From the NCBI GenBank assembly GCA_027066365.1, contig JAMONV010000005.1, forward strand, positions 1 to 56,023: 56,023 bases of DNA, read 5' to 3'. This DNA is from Flavobacteriales bacterium. Its GTDB lineage: Bacteria; Bacteroidota; Bacteroidia; Flavobacteriales; Flavobacteriaceae. The notes under the pieces were generated by a model that saw only the letters and a program-made list of their open reading frames with translations, was not told the DNA's origin and ran no database searches. Position 1 is the stretch's first letter; every line of letters starts with the position of its first letter. Both the position numbers and the translations under genes were made by a program. Positions 14,833 through 23,383 of the stretch are shown here, piece by piece.

Positions 14833-15105
14833 TTATGAAAACAACGCGTTCACTCTCTCGGACAATCCTTCCAAAGTCTTGTCGATTTCCGCATTGATTT
14901 TTTTGAAGTAAGCTTTTTTGTCTTTTTGTTTACGGTGTGCATTCACTTTGTTGAGGGCTTCTTCGTATGCGGCATAAATTTCGTTAATCAACTCGTCGGT
15001 GTTGTGTTTGCTGTCTTCATTTACAATCTTGAATAACAATACTTGTTCCACCAAGTCGCCGAATGCATATTTCAAATCTTTTTTTAAATCTCTGATGCTT
15101 GCCAT
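14833..15105 (-). CDS. Small conserved helical protein of unknown function
   Basis: This 90-residue protein begins MASIRDLKKDLKYAFGDLVEQ and is charged and helical throughout (KVNAHRKQKDKKAYFKKINAEIDK). It has no signal peptide or membrane segment. The opening resembles a small cytoplasmic protein seen widely in Flavobacteriia, to my recollection, without known function. ATG 15105 is used; the frame extends only to a TTG at 15129, which lies inside the -7 promoter element. The stop codon ends at 14833 and tRNA-Thr begins at 14832, so mRNA and tRNA must share one transcript or overlap. Confidence 0.8.
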   Translation of the reverse strand: MASIRDLKKDLKYAFGDLVEQVLLFKIVNEDSKHNTDELINEIYAAYEEALNKVNAHRKQKDKKAYFKKINAEIDKTLEGLSERVNALFS

Positions 15106-15126
15106 GGCATTAAATTTACTGCGGTG

Positions 15127-15134
15127 CAAATATA
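15127..15134 (-). promoter_or_regulatory. -7 promoter element for the 14833-15105 gene and tRNA-Thr
   Basis: TATATTTG on the minus strand matches TAnnTTTG and lies 21 bases before the ATG. No good TTTG is seen at the expected -33 distance. Confidence 0.4.
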
Positions 15135-15233
15135 CTAAAAAATGTAATTGAAATTAAATGCACGAAACGGTTTTTATTCTGCAGTCAAGCTTGTAATATA
15201 ACGGGTATTATAACGTTATTTATAAAAAGTAAA

Positions 15234-16004
15234 ATGAAGTATTTAAGTTGGATTTTAGTTTTGTTGACGTTTTTTGCTTGTAGTCAAAAACAAGCGGATC
15301 ACGGAGCGTCGCCTGTTGTTAAAAACGTTCATGTGAATGGGAACGAACAAATGGAAAATGAGGTTTTGAAGGAACGCATGCTTATTCGCCATGCCCGAAT
15401 ACGTATCCATAGTGAGCATCCGGAAAAAGTGCGCGCCCGGTTATTGGAGCAATTAAAGCGGCAAAACGGTTATTTGGTGGTGGAAAATAATAATGATTAC
15501 GGTTCATATCGAAGTATTGATTTGGAAATGCGTATTCCGGCTTCGTCGTTGATGTCATACATAAACTGGATTTCGAAAAATTTTTATGTAAAAAACAAAA
15601 ATACTTCAACACAAGATATCACGCCCGAATATATCGATACCGAAGCGCGTTTAAAGAACAAAAAAGCACTGGAAATCCGTTATTTGGAATTGCTAAAGCA
15701 AGCTAAAAATGTGAACGAAATAATGCAAATTGAACGGGAGTTGGCCAAAATCAGGGCGGAAATTGAAGCGGCGCAAGGCCAATTGAAATATTGGCGGAAG
15801 CAAACCGAATATGCTTTGTTGAGTGTGACAATTGAGTCCGGCAAACAGCGGCATAAACATTTCTTCCGCGATATCACCGTAGCGTTCAAACAAGGTGCCG
15901 GATTATTCTATGATTTTTTGGTAGGATTAATTTATTTGTGGCCGTTTCTTTTGATTGTATCGGCAGTATTGTTCGGTTTTAGAATTCGCAGGCGAAAAAA
16001 CTAA
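15234..16004 (+). CDS. DUF4349 domain lipoprotein
   Basis: This 256-residue protein has a lipoprotein signal with lipobox FFAC (Cys 16), then a DUF4349 domain (about 47-205). The domain shows the typical order of an RHARIRIHSEHPE strand, a GGY-like turn (NGYLVVENN), DLEMRIPASSL and a long coiled coil around 135-190 (EARLKNKKALEIRYLELLKQ ... MQIERELAKIRAEIE). A C-terminal membrane helix (about 228-250) and a basic tail follow. Function is unknown, and a cell-envelope location is likely. Its stop overlaps the stop of menF on the opposite strand by three bases. Confidence 0.88.
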   Translation: MKYLSWILVLLTFFACSQKQADHGASPVVKNVHVNGNEQMENEVLKERMLIRHARIRIHSEHPEKVRARLLEQLKRQNGYLVVENNNDYGSYRSIDLEMRIPASSLMSYINWISKNFYVKNKNTSTQDITPEYIDTEARLKNKKALEIRYLELLKQAKNVNEIMQIERELAKIRAEIEAAQGQLKYWRKQTEYALLSVTIESGKQRHKHFFRDITVAFKQGAGLFYDFLVGLIYLWPFLLIVSAVLFGFRIRRRKN

Positions 16005-17032
16005 ATAAGATTTTGTTTTAAAATATCGGTTTTGCGCACCACTTCGCGCCATTCCTGTTCGGGTTGACTGTCTTTCGTGATACCGCCGCCGGCATAAAGT
16101 TGTAACCGGTTTTCGGAGATTTTCATATTGCGCAAATTGACAAAGAGTTTGCCGTTTACCGGGCTTAAATGTCCCGTAAAACCGGTATAAAACGCGCGGT
16201 CATAGCCCTCGATTTCCCGAATGTGCCGGATGGCTTTCGTTTTGGGAAGTCCGGCCACGGCCGGCGTAGGGTGAAGACCTTTGATGATTTTGGAGAGGGT
16301 TTTCCGGTCGGGGTTAAAGAGAAATTGAAAATCGGTGCGCAGGTGGATCAGGTGACCTTGACGGATTTCGTAAGGTCCGTCGATGGAAAAAGGGTATTGC
16401 CAGGCAAGAAGTTTATTTTTGATAAATTGTGTGACCAAATCTTGCTCTTCGATTTCTTTGGCGGTCCATTGACGCTTTTCTTCGACAAATTTGGTTCCGG
16501 CAAGGCTGTAAACCAGTCCTTGGTTGCCTTGGTATTGCAATAAAACTTCGGGAGTGGCGCCAAGCATGGAGAAGTGTCCCGGCCAATGCCAATAATAAAC
16601 GTAGGAACCGAGATATGCGGATGCGATTTTAAAATAAGTATTCCAAGGGTCGAATTGCAGGATTTTTGCCGTAAATGCAGAGCTGATAACGATTTTTTGA
16701 ATTTCACCGTTCCGGATGATGTCAATGGCTTTATTGACCTTCCGGATATGTTGTTGTGGATTGGGTTTGTTAAATATCAATCGATTATTCGGATTTACCC
16801 ATGCGGGTTGGTCAATGATGTGATGTTCCGTTTTGGTTTCGGGAAAAAGAATAACGGTGTGTTTTTTTAAGTCGAATGGAGCCAAATAATAGCCGGCTTC
16901 TTCGATTTTTTCGGTTTTTCGAATATGTTTCGGGTCGATAGTGATCAGATGAAACGGGTTTTCATGGGGATTGCGATAAATCACAAAAGCTTTCGCACGG
17001 GTTTGTTCTATGATTTCCGAGAGGTTTTTCAT
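16001..17032 (-). CDS. menF: Isochorismate synthase
   Basis: This 343-residue chorismate-binding enzyme converts chorismate to isochorismate, the entry to menaquinone synthesis. Visible motifs are SLAGTK, the EEQDLV helix, HLRTDF, GLHPTPAVAGLPK, YDRAFYTGFTGHL and the C-terminal LYAGGGITKDSQPEQEW. Together these are characteristic of isochorismate/salicylate synthases, and not of anthranilate synthase. It is short at the N terminus compared with E. coli MenF (431 residues), as is usual in this phylum. The start overlaps the menI stop by four bases (ATGA), so both are translated from one message. Neighbouring menI and the chorismate-pathway gene aroE support the menaquinone role. Confidence 0.9.
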   Translation of the reverse strand: MKNLSEIIEQTRAKAFVIYRNPHENPFHLITIDPKHIRKTEKIEEAGYYLAPFDLKKHTVILFPETKTEHHIIDQPAWVNPNNRLIFNKPNPQQHIRKVNKAIDIIRNGEIQKIVISSAFTAKILQFDPWNTYFKIASAYLGSYVYYWHWPGHFSMLGATPEVLLQYQGNQGLVYSLAGTKFVEEKRQWTAKEIEEQDLVTQFIKNKLLAWQYPFSIDGPYEIRQGHLIHLRTDFQFLFNPDRKTLSKIIKGLHPTPAVAGLPKTKAIRHIREIEGYDRAFYTGFTGHLSPVNGKLFVNLRNMKISENRLQLYAGGGITKDSQPEQEWREVVRKTDILKQNLI

Positions 17033-17448
17033 TGCTCGAGGATGATGTTGGTTAATTTGGCATGTGCAATTAATTCATTGTTTTGATTACGGATTTTAAT
17101 TTCCCACAGGTGAATTTTTTTTCCGATGTGGATGGCAGTGGCTTTGGCGGTGATTTTACCTTCGCGTACGCTTTTGAGGTGATTGATTTGCAAGTCGATG
17201 CCGAGTGCTTTTTGTTTGGTTCCGTCAATAAAAAGATAAGAAGCGGTGCTTCCCACACTTTCGGCCAATGCCGCGGAGGCGCCGCCGTGAAGCAGTCCCA
17301 TGGGTTGATACACTTTGGGGCCGACAGGCATTTCGGCGGCCAAAAAGTTTTCGCCGGCGTCGATGAATCGAATGCCCAAATATTCCAGCATGTTGCCTTT
17401 GACGATTTGATTATTCAGGAAGTCCAAGAGTTGATTTTTTTGTTGCAT
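17029..17448 (-). CDS. menI: Hotdog-fold thioesterase, probable DHNA-CoA hydrolase
   Basis: This 139-residue single hotdog domain contains LLHGGASAALAESVGSTAS, with the catalytic Glu at residue 63. The motif and residue number are those of the YdiI/MenI type. MenI releases 1,4-dihydroxy-2-naphthoate from its CoA ester in menaquinone synthesis. The family is also known as PaaI-like, and some members cut phenylacetyl-CoA-type esters. The direct link to menF (4-base overlap) favours MenI. aroE lies 6 bases upstream in the same operon. Confidence 0.82.
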   Translation of the reverse strand: MQQKNQLLDFLNNQIVKGNMLEYLGIRFIDAGENFLAAEMPVGPKVYQPMGLLHGGASAALAESVGSTASYLFIDGTKQKALGIDLQINHLKSVREGKITAKATAIHIGKKIHLWEIKIRNQNNELIAHAKLTNIILEQ

Positions 17449-17454
17449 GTCGGT

Positions 17455-18204
17455 TTATTTTATGTATTTTTTCCAAATTTTCCATGCTTCCCAAGCTTGA
17501 TAGACGAGCATTTTCAATCCGTTTTCCACCCGGGCGCTTCGTTTTAGTCCTTCGATGAGGAAAGGCGTTAGCGGCGGGCTGTAAATGACGTCGAACAAAT
17601 AGTGGTTTCGGCTTATTGCCTCGTAGGGAATGTTCGGTTTTTGCCCGGGAAATTGTGCGCTTCCCAGCGGTGTGGTATTGATTATTAAACGGTGCGATGC
17701 AATAATTTTTTCATTCAATTCATCATAGGTCAAAATGGATTTTGTTTTTTTTCGGCTGACGGTTTGTGCCGGGATTTGTAATTTGTTTAGCGCGTGTTTT
17801 ACGGTGGAAGCCGTGGCGCCGTTGCCCAAAACGAGTGCTTGCATTTTATCGTTCCCGGTAAATTCCCTGATGGCTTTTTCAAATCCGGGAAGGTCGGTAT
17901 TGAAGCCTTTCAGATGAAATGGGGAGGTGATAACAATTGTGTTCACCGTGCCGGTTAGTTGTACCGCATGATCCGTATCTTTAATTTTTTCGGCAAAAAA
18001 TTGTTTGTAAGGAATCGTTACGTTAAAGCCTTTTAAATAGGGTAAATTCTTAAGGTTTTTCAGCCATTTCCCGGGATCGGTTTCGTCGAAGAGTTCATAT
18101 CGACAATCGCATTTTTCGACTTGAAAAATATTTTGAAAAATAAAAGGTGATAAGGAGTAACCTATGTTTTTTCCGATTAATCCGTACAGATTATTTTTCT
18201 TCAT
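17455..18204 (-). CDS. aroE: Shikimate dehydrogenase (NADP)
   Basis: This 249-residue enzyme reduces 3-dehydroshikimate to shikimate in the chorismate pathway. The N-terminal substrate domain shows GYSLSP with the paired Ser residues, NVTIPYK with the catalytic Lys, and GFNTDLPGF with the catalytic Asp. The nucleotide-binding domain has the loop GNGATAST. The C-terminal QAWEAWKIW helix is typical. ATG 18204 is used; the frame goes back to a TTG at 18228, but the ATG start (MKKNNLYGLIGK) matches the family. It overlaps the end of the DUF368 gene by 14 bases. Chorismate synthase lies 3 kb away in another operon. Confidence 0.93.
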   Translation of the reverse strand: MKKNNLYGLIGKNIGYSLSPFIFQNIFQVEKCDCRYELFDETDPGKWLKNLKNLPYLKGFNVTIPYKQFFAEKIKDTDHAVQLTGTVNTIVITSPFHLKGFNTDLPGFEKAIREFTGNDKMQALVLGNGATASTVKHALNKLQIPAQTVSRKKTKSILTYDELNEKIIASHRLIINTTPLGSAQFPGQKPNIPYEAISRNHYLFDVIYSPPLTPFLIEGLKRSARVENGLKMLVYQAWEAWKIWKKYIK

Positions 18205-19117
18205 TTTCCGTTGTTTTTTCAAGGACAAATACCAAAAGCATTCCGGTTAGAAACATCGTTACGGCCCAAAGAAATTGCGGATTGTCTTCGTAGTGCCAAG
18301 GAGCAATATTCAAACTTTCGAGCACCATTTCTTTTCCGTTTACGGTGGCGGTTTTCAGTATTTTTTTCCATGGCCAAACCTTATTGAGCGAACCGGCCAT
18401 GAAGCCTGCCAAGGTGAATAGGGTAATATGCGGATGGTGTGCAAATAACCATTTGAGGAAACGTGAAAATAATAAAAGCCCGCCCACAACACCCGATGAA
18501 AATATCAGTAAAACGGCAAATCGGCGTTGATTGACGGCATTTAAAATGTAAGCATACATGCCTAAAATCACCAAGATATAACTTCCCGAAATGCCCGGCA
18601 GAATCATAGCCGTGCTGGCAATGGCGCCTGACAAAAAAATGAATAAACGGGATGGGCTATGGTGTTCGGGAGCAAGTGAGGTAACCCAATAGGCCGAAGC
18701 TGCACCTATGATGAAAAAAGGAATGCTTGAAAGGCGGATTTTTCCGGATTCCTTCAAGATGAAAATTATACTGGCCAAAATCAATCCGGAAAAGAACGAC
18801 CATAACGGAATGGGAAAGTGTTGGAGCAAAAACGTAATGAGTTTGGAAAATAACAAAACGCTTGTCAGGATTCCTGCCCCCAAACTCAAGAGAAAATTGC
18901 CGTTAATTCGGTTCCAAAAGCAAGCGATTCGCCCTTTCCAAAGACATGTTAACGAGTTTTTTCCGATGGCGCCGATAGAAAAGATCAGTTTTTCATAGAT
19001 TCCGGTAATTAAGGCCACGGTTCCGCCCGAAACCCCCGGAATCAAATCCGCCATGCCCATTAAAATTCCTTTTACCCAAATGGTGGGATGAAAACGTAGT
19101 AATTGCCATAATTTCAT
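18191..19117 (-). CDS. DUF368 membrane protein, probable undecaprenyl-phosphate transporter
   Basis: This 308-residue protein has about eight hydrophobic segments. It has the two inverted-repeat signatures of DUF368: GMADLIPGVSGGTVALITGIYE near the N terminus (about 21-42) and the related GAIASTAMILPGISGSYILVILGMY near the middle (about 168-192). DUF368 proteins (PopT) and the DedA family were shown to recycle the lipid carrier undecaprenyl phosphate across the membrane. That activity is inferred here from family membership. The gene lies 50 bases after the acyl-CoA ligase and overlaps aroE. Confidence 0.9.
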   Translation of the reverse strand: MKLWQLLRFHPTIWVKGILMGMADLIPGVSGGTVALITGIYEKLIFSIGAIGKNSLTCLWKGRIACFWNRINGNFLLSLGAGILTSVLLFSKLITFLLQHFPIPLWSFFSGLILASIIFILKESGKIRLSSIPFFIIGAASAYWVTSLAPEHHSPSRLFIFLSGAIASTAMILPGISGSYILVILGMYAYILNAVNQRRFAVLLIFSSGVVGGLLLFSRFLKWLFAHHPHITLFTLAGFMAGSLNKVWPWKKILKTATVNGKEMVLESLNIAPWHYEDNPQFLWAVTMFLTGMLLVFVLEKTTENEEK

Positions 19118-19167
19118 GCGGCTAAATTATGGAAAATGAACGAAAACAAGCCTGTTTCAACGGGATT

Positions 19168-20943
19168 TTATTCCGAATAGATTTTATCGTGCAAATGCTT
19201 GTATTTTTCCAAAATCACTCTGCGTTTCATTTTCATGGTAGGCGTCAAATGTCCCGCCTCAACCGACCAGACTTCTCCGGTGAGTTCGAATTTTTTAACG
19301 CGTTCCCATTTTCCGAATTGTTGATTGAATTTTTCGATTTCCCGCCCGATTCGTTCAATCACTTTGGGATGTGAGGCTATTTCTTCTGGGTCCATATCAT
19401 CGAAGTTCATATCGTGGCGCTTTGCCCATTCTTTAATAAAGTCGAAGGCGGGTTGCACCAGTGCGGCAGGCATTTTTTGTCCTTCGCCGATGACCATGAT
19501 TTGTTCGATAAACGGTGATTGTTTCATGGCGTTTTCGATAAGTTGCGGTGCGATATATTTTCCGCCGGAGGTTTTGAACATTTCTTTTTTCCGGTCGGTG
19601 ATGCGGAGCATACCGTCATCGTCGAGGACACCGATATCACCGGTGTGGAGGTAACCGTTTTCGTCGATGGTTTCGGCGGTTTTTTCGGGATCTTTGTAGT
19701 AACCTTGCATAATGTTGGGTCCCTTGGCCAGAATTTCACCGTCTTCGGCGATTTTTATTTCGGTGATGTCGATGGGTAATCCCACCGTCCCGATTTTCCA
19801 TTTGGAGTTAGGGGAATTAACGGAAATTACACCGGAGGATTCGGTTAGCCCGTAGCCTTCCAGAATATTGATTCCGGCGGCGATAAATACACGTTGCAAG
19901 CGGGGTTGTAAGGCGGCGCTTCCCGAAATGATATAACGGATTTCACCGCCTAATGCTTCGCGCCACTTGCTGAATATCAGCTTGCGTGCCAATTTAAGCT
20001 TCATGTTATAAAGAAACCGGGATTCTTTTCCGAAATCGAATTCTTCACCTGTTTTCACCGCCCAGAAAAACAAGGCTTTCTTAATGCCGCTCAATTCCAT
20101 TCCCTTGGCGATGATTTTGTCATAAACTTTTTCGAGTAAACGCGGAACGGCAGTGAAAAGATGCGGCTTAACCTCGCGAATATTATCGCCTATCTTGTCG
20201 ATACTTTCGGCAAAATGAATCTCAAATCCGCCATATAAATAAAGGTATATCAACACTCTTTCAAAGATATGACACGAAGGCAAAAAGCTAATTATTCGTG
20301 TGGGTTTCGGTAATTCCGGAACGCGTTTAAAGGCCGACATGACGGTGCTAACGATATTTTTATGCGAAAGCATGACGCCCTTGGGACGCCCCGTGGTGCC
20401 GGATGTATAAATAATTGTAGCCAAATCGTTTTCGTCCACACTTGCTTTGATTTTTTCCAATTCATCCTGTAAGCTTACGTCTTCGCCCAGTTGCAATACT
20501 TCGTTCCAATTTTTTGCACCTTCCACACGGTCAAAGGTGTAAATTTCCTTGAGTGTAGGCACTTTATCTTTGATGCTCATGACTTTTCGATACAGTTCTT
20601 CGTCGCCCACAAAAGCATAATTGACCTCGGCATGATTAAAAATATATTCGTAATCGGAAGGAGAAATAGTGGGATAAATGGGAATATCTTGTGCGCCCAA
20701 TTGCGTTATGCCTAAATCCATGGCCGACCATTCCGTCCGGTTTTGATGTGCGATCAAAGCGATTTTGTCGTTTTTCTTTACGCCCAACCGCATTAGTCCG
20801 CGTGAAATTTTTTGAACCAAGTCATAGAGTTCCTCGGTTGAAGTGCGCTTCCAATGGCCATTGTATTTTGTTACCATGGCTTTGGGAGTGGGAAATTTTT
20901 CCAGTTGATAGGGGACAAAATCAAATACGCGTTTTATTTCCAT
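19168..20943 (-). CDS. Long-chain acyl-CoA ligase (AMP-forming)
   Basis: This 591-residue member of the ANL superfamily resembles the FadD15-type long-chain fatty acid CoA ligases. The motifs in order are IIYTSGTTGRPKGVMLSHKN (about 178-197, the AMP/phosphate-binding P-loop), EGYGLTESSG (about 360-369), HTGDIG (about 435-440) and a C-terminal domain with DRKKEMFKTSGGKYIAP and its catalytic-loop Lys. It activates fatty acids to acyl-AMP and then acyl-CoA. The exact chain length cannot be told. It is the first gene of the run through DUF368, aroE, menI and menF. Confidence 0.93.
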   Translation of the reverse strand: MEIKRVFDFVPYQLEKFPTPKAMVTKYNGHWKRTSTEELYDLVQKISRGLMRLGVKKNDKIALIAHQNRTEWSAMDLGITQLGAQDIPIYPTISPSDYEYIFNHAEVNYAFVGDEELYRKVMSIKDKVPTLKEIYTFDRVEGAKNWNEVLQLGEDVSLQDELEKIKASVDENDLATIIYTSGTTGRPKGVMLSHKNIVSTVMSAFKRVPELPKPTRIISFLPSCHIFERVLIYLYLYGGFEIHFAESIDKIGDNIREVKPHLFTAVPRLLEKVYDKIIAKGMELSGIKKALFFWAVKTGEEFDFGKESRFLYNMKLKLARKLIFSKWREALGGEIRYIISGSAALQPRLQRVFIAAGINILEGYGLTESSGVISVNSPNSKWKIGTVGLPIDITEIKIAEDGEILAKGPNIMQGYYKDPEKTAETIDENGYLHTGDIGVLDDDGMLRITDRKKEMFKTSGGKYIAPQLIENAMKQSPFIEQIMVIGEGQKMPAALVQPAFDFIKEWAKRHDMNFDDMDPEEIASHPKVIERIGREIEKFNQQFGKWERVKKFELTGEVWSVEAGHLTPTMKMKRRVILEKYKHLHDKIYSE

Positions 20944-21151
20944 AATACATGTTTTTTTAAATCAGGCAATAAAAATAATGGATTTTTTTCTGTCTTCAAA
21001 AACGAATTGAAAATTTTCGGATTTTATGAAATAATATAAAAAATTTTCAAAGAAAAGTATCGGATAATGTCTTTTTTTTATGCGCATGAATTTTTGTCGT
21101 GTAGAAATCGGTTTTTAATGATTAACTTTGAAATATAATTATTGATTTGTG

Positions 21152-21506
21152 ATGAATCTTGTTGAAAACGTAAAAACCGGTTTCGAGGGTGGCCGATATT
21201 GTGGAAATGATCGGCGTTTTGACCGTTTTTTCGGTATTTTGATGGTTTTTTATTGCTATTTTTATGGGAAGAACCGGAGATTAGACGGCAATATTACGCT
21301 TTGCGGCAGCATTTGGGGAAAGTGATATTATTGGGGGTGGAAATATTGATTTGCCCGGCATTATAGCTACGGTGGTGATGGATCCCACGATAAAAACCGT
21401 AAGTATTTTGGGATTGATTGTGCTTATTCGGACTTTGACGAGTTTGTTGCTGGAGGTGGAAATTACGGGCAAATTCCCATGGCAATCAAAGGGGAAAAAG
21501 TCATGA
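21152..21506 (+). pseudogene. Decayed DUF1622 membrane protein gene
   Basis: One frame (21189-21506) reads VADIVEMIGVLTVFSVF, stop (TGA 21240), WFFIAIF..., stop (TAG 21282), then RFAAAFGESDIIGGGNID followed by LPGIIATVVMDPTIKTVSIL, GLIVLIRTLTSLLLEVEITG and KFPWQ to a final TGA. The N-terminal helix and the C-terminal IRT...LEVE...PW region match DUF1622 small membrane proteins. The only plausible ATG (21152) is in another frame, so at least two nonsense changes and one frameshift are present. The preceding gap (20944-21151) is AT-rich, and I see no gene in it. Confidence 0.8.
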
Positions 21507-21536
21507 TAATTTCCAAAATATTTATTGGCGCAAATA

Positions 21537-22601
21537 TTATTTTAGGGTGGCATTTCTGTTCAATAGCACCATGTCGGCCAGTACGAGAGCGGTCATAGCT
21601 TCCACGACGGGGACCGCACGGGGACAAACACAGGGGTCATGGCGTCCTTTTCCTTGAATGGTAACGGGATTTCCTTGGCGGTCGTAGCCGGGTTGATTTT
21701 GCATGATGGTGGAAACAGGTTTGAATGCCGTTTTGAAGTAAACGGGCATGCCGTTGGAGATGCCACCTTGAATGCCTCCCGAACGGTTGGTTTTTGTAGA
21801 ACCGTCGGGATTGAATAAGTCGTTATGTCGGCTGCCGGTTAGTTTGGTTCCGGCGAATCCGCTTCCGTATTCAAAACCTTTGACAGCGGGAATGCTGAAC
21901 ATGGCTGAAGCCAGTCGTGCTTGCAATTTATCGAATAAAGGTTCTCCCAACCCGGCCGGCGGATTTTTGACGACGCAAATGATTTCACCGCCTAGTGTAT
22001 CACCTTGTTTTTTAGTTTCGAGGATGAGATGTTCAAAAGCTTTGGCCATTTGGGGGTCGGGGGTGCGCACGGGATTTAGGTCGATGAGGTCGAGTGGAAG
22101 TTCTTCCCATGATCGATTCAGATGTAGCGGTCCTACGGCGTGTACATAAGCTTTGATTTCCACTTGGGGAATAATGTGTGCGGCAAGGGTGCCCGCTACG
22201 ATTCTGGCGGCGGTTTCCCGTGCCGAAGCACGTCCACCGCCGCGCCAATCGCGGATGCCGTATTTTTGTTCGTAAGTGAAATCGGCGTGGGACGGGCGGT
22301 AGGTAGCTTTGAGGTGTTCGTAATCTTGGCTTCGTGTATTACGGTTTTCAATCAGGAAGGCGATGGGGGTGCCCAAGGTTTTTCCTTCAAAAATACCGGA
22401 CAGGAATCTTACTTCATCGGGTTCGTTTCGCGAGGTGGTTAACGGGGACTGACCGGGACGCCGTCGGTGGAGATTCCGGCGAATGGCATCGAAATCGATA
22501 TCGATGCCTGCGGGCATTCCGTCCAGAATGCCGCCCACGGCTTTGCCGTGAGATTCGCCGAATGAAGTAAAGCGTAATATGCGTCCGAAGGTATTGGACA
22601 T
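21537..22601 (-). CDS. aroC: Chorismate synthase
   Basis: This 354-residue enzyme makes chorismate from EPSP with reduced FMN, the last common step to aromatic amino acids and menaquinone. Diagnostic motifs are [19 protein letters not shown] near the N terminus (with the active-site His), [14 protein letters not shown] in the middle, [16 protein letters not shown], and [25 protein letters not shown] at the C terminus. The length is normal for the family. It is the last gene of the kinase, crotonase, aroC run, 5 bases after the crotonase. Confidence 0.97.
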   Translation of the reverse strand: MSNTFGRILRFTSFGESHGKAVGGILDGMPAGIDIDFDAIRRNLHRRRPGQSPLTTSRNEPDEVRFLSGIFEGKTLGTPIAFLIENRNTRSQDYEHLKATYRPSHADFTYEQKYGIRDWRGGGRASARETAARIVAGTLAAHIIPQVEIKAYVHAVGPLHLNRSWEELPLDLIDLNPVRTPDPQMAKAFEHLILETKKQGDTLGGEIICVVKNPPAGLGEPLFDKLQARLASAMFSIPAVKGFEYGSGFAGTKLTGSRHNDLFNPDGSTKTNRSGGIQGGISNGMPVYFKTAFKPVSTIMQNQPGYDRQGNPVTIQGKGRHDPCVCPRAVPVVEAMTALVLADMVLLNRNATLK

Positions 22602-22606
22602 GGTGT

Positions 22607-23383
22607 TTATTTTCCGCTAAATTTCGGTTTGCGACGTTCTATGAATGCTTGGGTACCTTCTTTGAAATCTTCCGTGGCAAAGGCTTGTCCGAACAGGCGG
22701 TTTTCCGTTTTGAAACCGTCTTTGCCGTATGCCGCATTCACCGCTTCGATGGCAAGGCCGATGGCGGCAGGTGAATTTTTTAAGATTTTTTCGGCCGTTT
22801 CCACGGCTTTGTCAAGCAGAAGTTCCGGCGGAACCACACTGCCGACCAAACCGTATTCCAGCGCTTTTCGGGCGTCGACAGGTTGTGCGGTAAGGATCAT
22901 TTCCATGGCGCGTCCTTTTCCGATATGTTGCGCCAGCCGTTGGGTGCCGCCATAGCCGGGAATAACGCCCAGCGAAACTTCGGGTAATCCCAGCCGGGCA
23001 TTTTCCGAAGCAATACGAATATGACACGCCAGGGCCAATTCCAATCCGCCGCCCAAGGCATAACCGTTAATAGCGGCAATGACCGGGGTGTGCATTTGTT
23101 CCAAATAGTCAAACAGGAGCTTGTGTCCTTTTTCCGATAAGGCCTGTCCTTGTTCCGGAGTGAAATGCATAAATTCCTTGATGTCGGCGCCGGCTACAAA
23201 AGCTTTTTCACCGCTCCCCATGATAATGATTGCCCGCACGGGGGTGTTTTCCGCCTCTTCTAATGCCCGGTGCAATTCTTCGATGACGGCGGCATTCAAT
23301 GCGTTGAGTTGTTTCGGTCGGTTGATTGTGATAAGACGAATATAATCGGATATGTCTTTCACCAAAAGATACTTGAATTTCAT
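22607..23383 (-). CDS. Enoyl-CoA hydratase/isomerase family protein (crotonase fold)
   Basis: This 258-residue crotonase-superfamily protein has the oxyanion-hole segments [11 protein letters not shown] (about 61-71) and [14 protein letters not shown] (about 108-121). It also has [25 protein letters not shown] with the two Glu positions used by enoyl-CoA hydratases (one in GGGLELAL, one in LPEVSLG). It most likely hydrates short-chain enoyl-CoA, for example crotonyl-CoA in fatty-acid or amino-acid breakdown. The start overlaps the sensor-kinase stop by four bases. The acyl-CoA ligase nearby is in a different operon. Confidence 0.9.
   Translation of the reverse strand: MKFKYLLVKDISDYIRLITINRPKQLNALNAAVIEELHRALEEAENTPVRAIIIMGSGEKAFVAGADIKEFMHFTPEQGQALSEKGHKLLFDYLEQMHTPVIAAINGYALGGGLELALACHIRIASENARLGLPEVSLGVIPGYGGTQRLAQHIGKGRAMEMILTAQPVDARKALEYGLVGSVVPPELLLDKAVETAEKILKNSPAAIGLAIEAVNAAYGKDGFKTENRLFGQAFATEDFKEGTQAFIERRKPKFSGK

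Noticed and set aside
21281-21485. Minus-strand frames over the DUF1622 remnant
   Set aside because: They are shadows; the recognisable DUF1622 sequence is on the plus strand.
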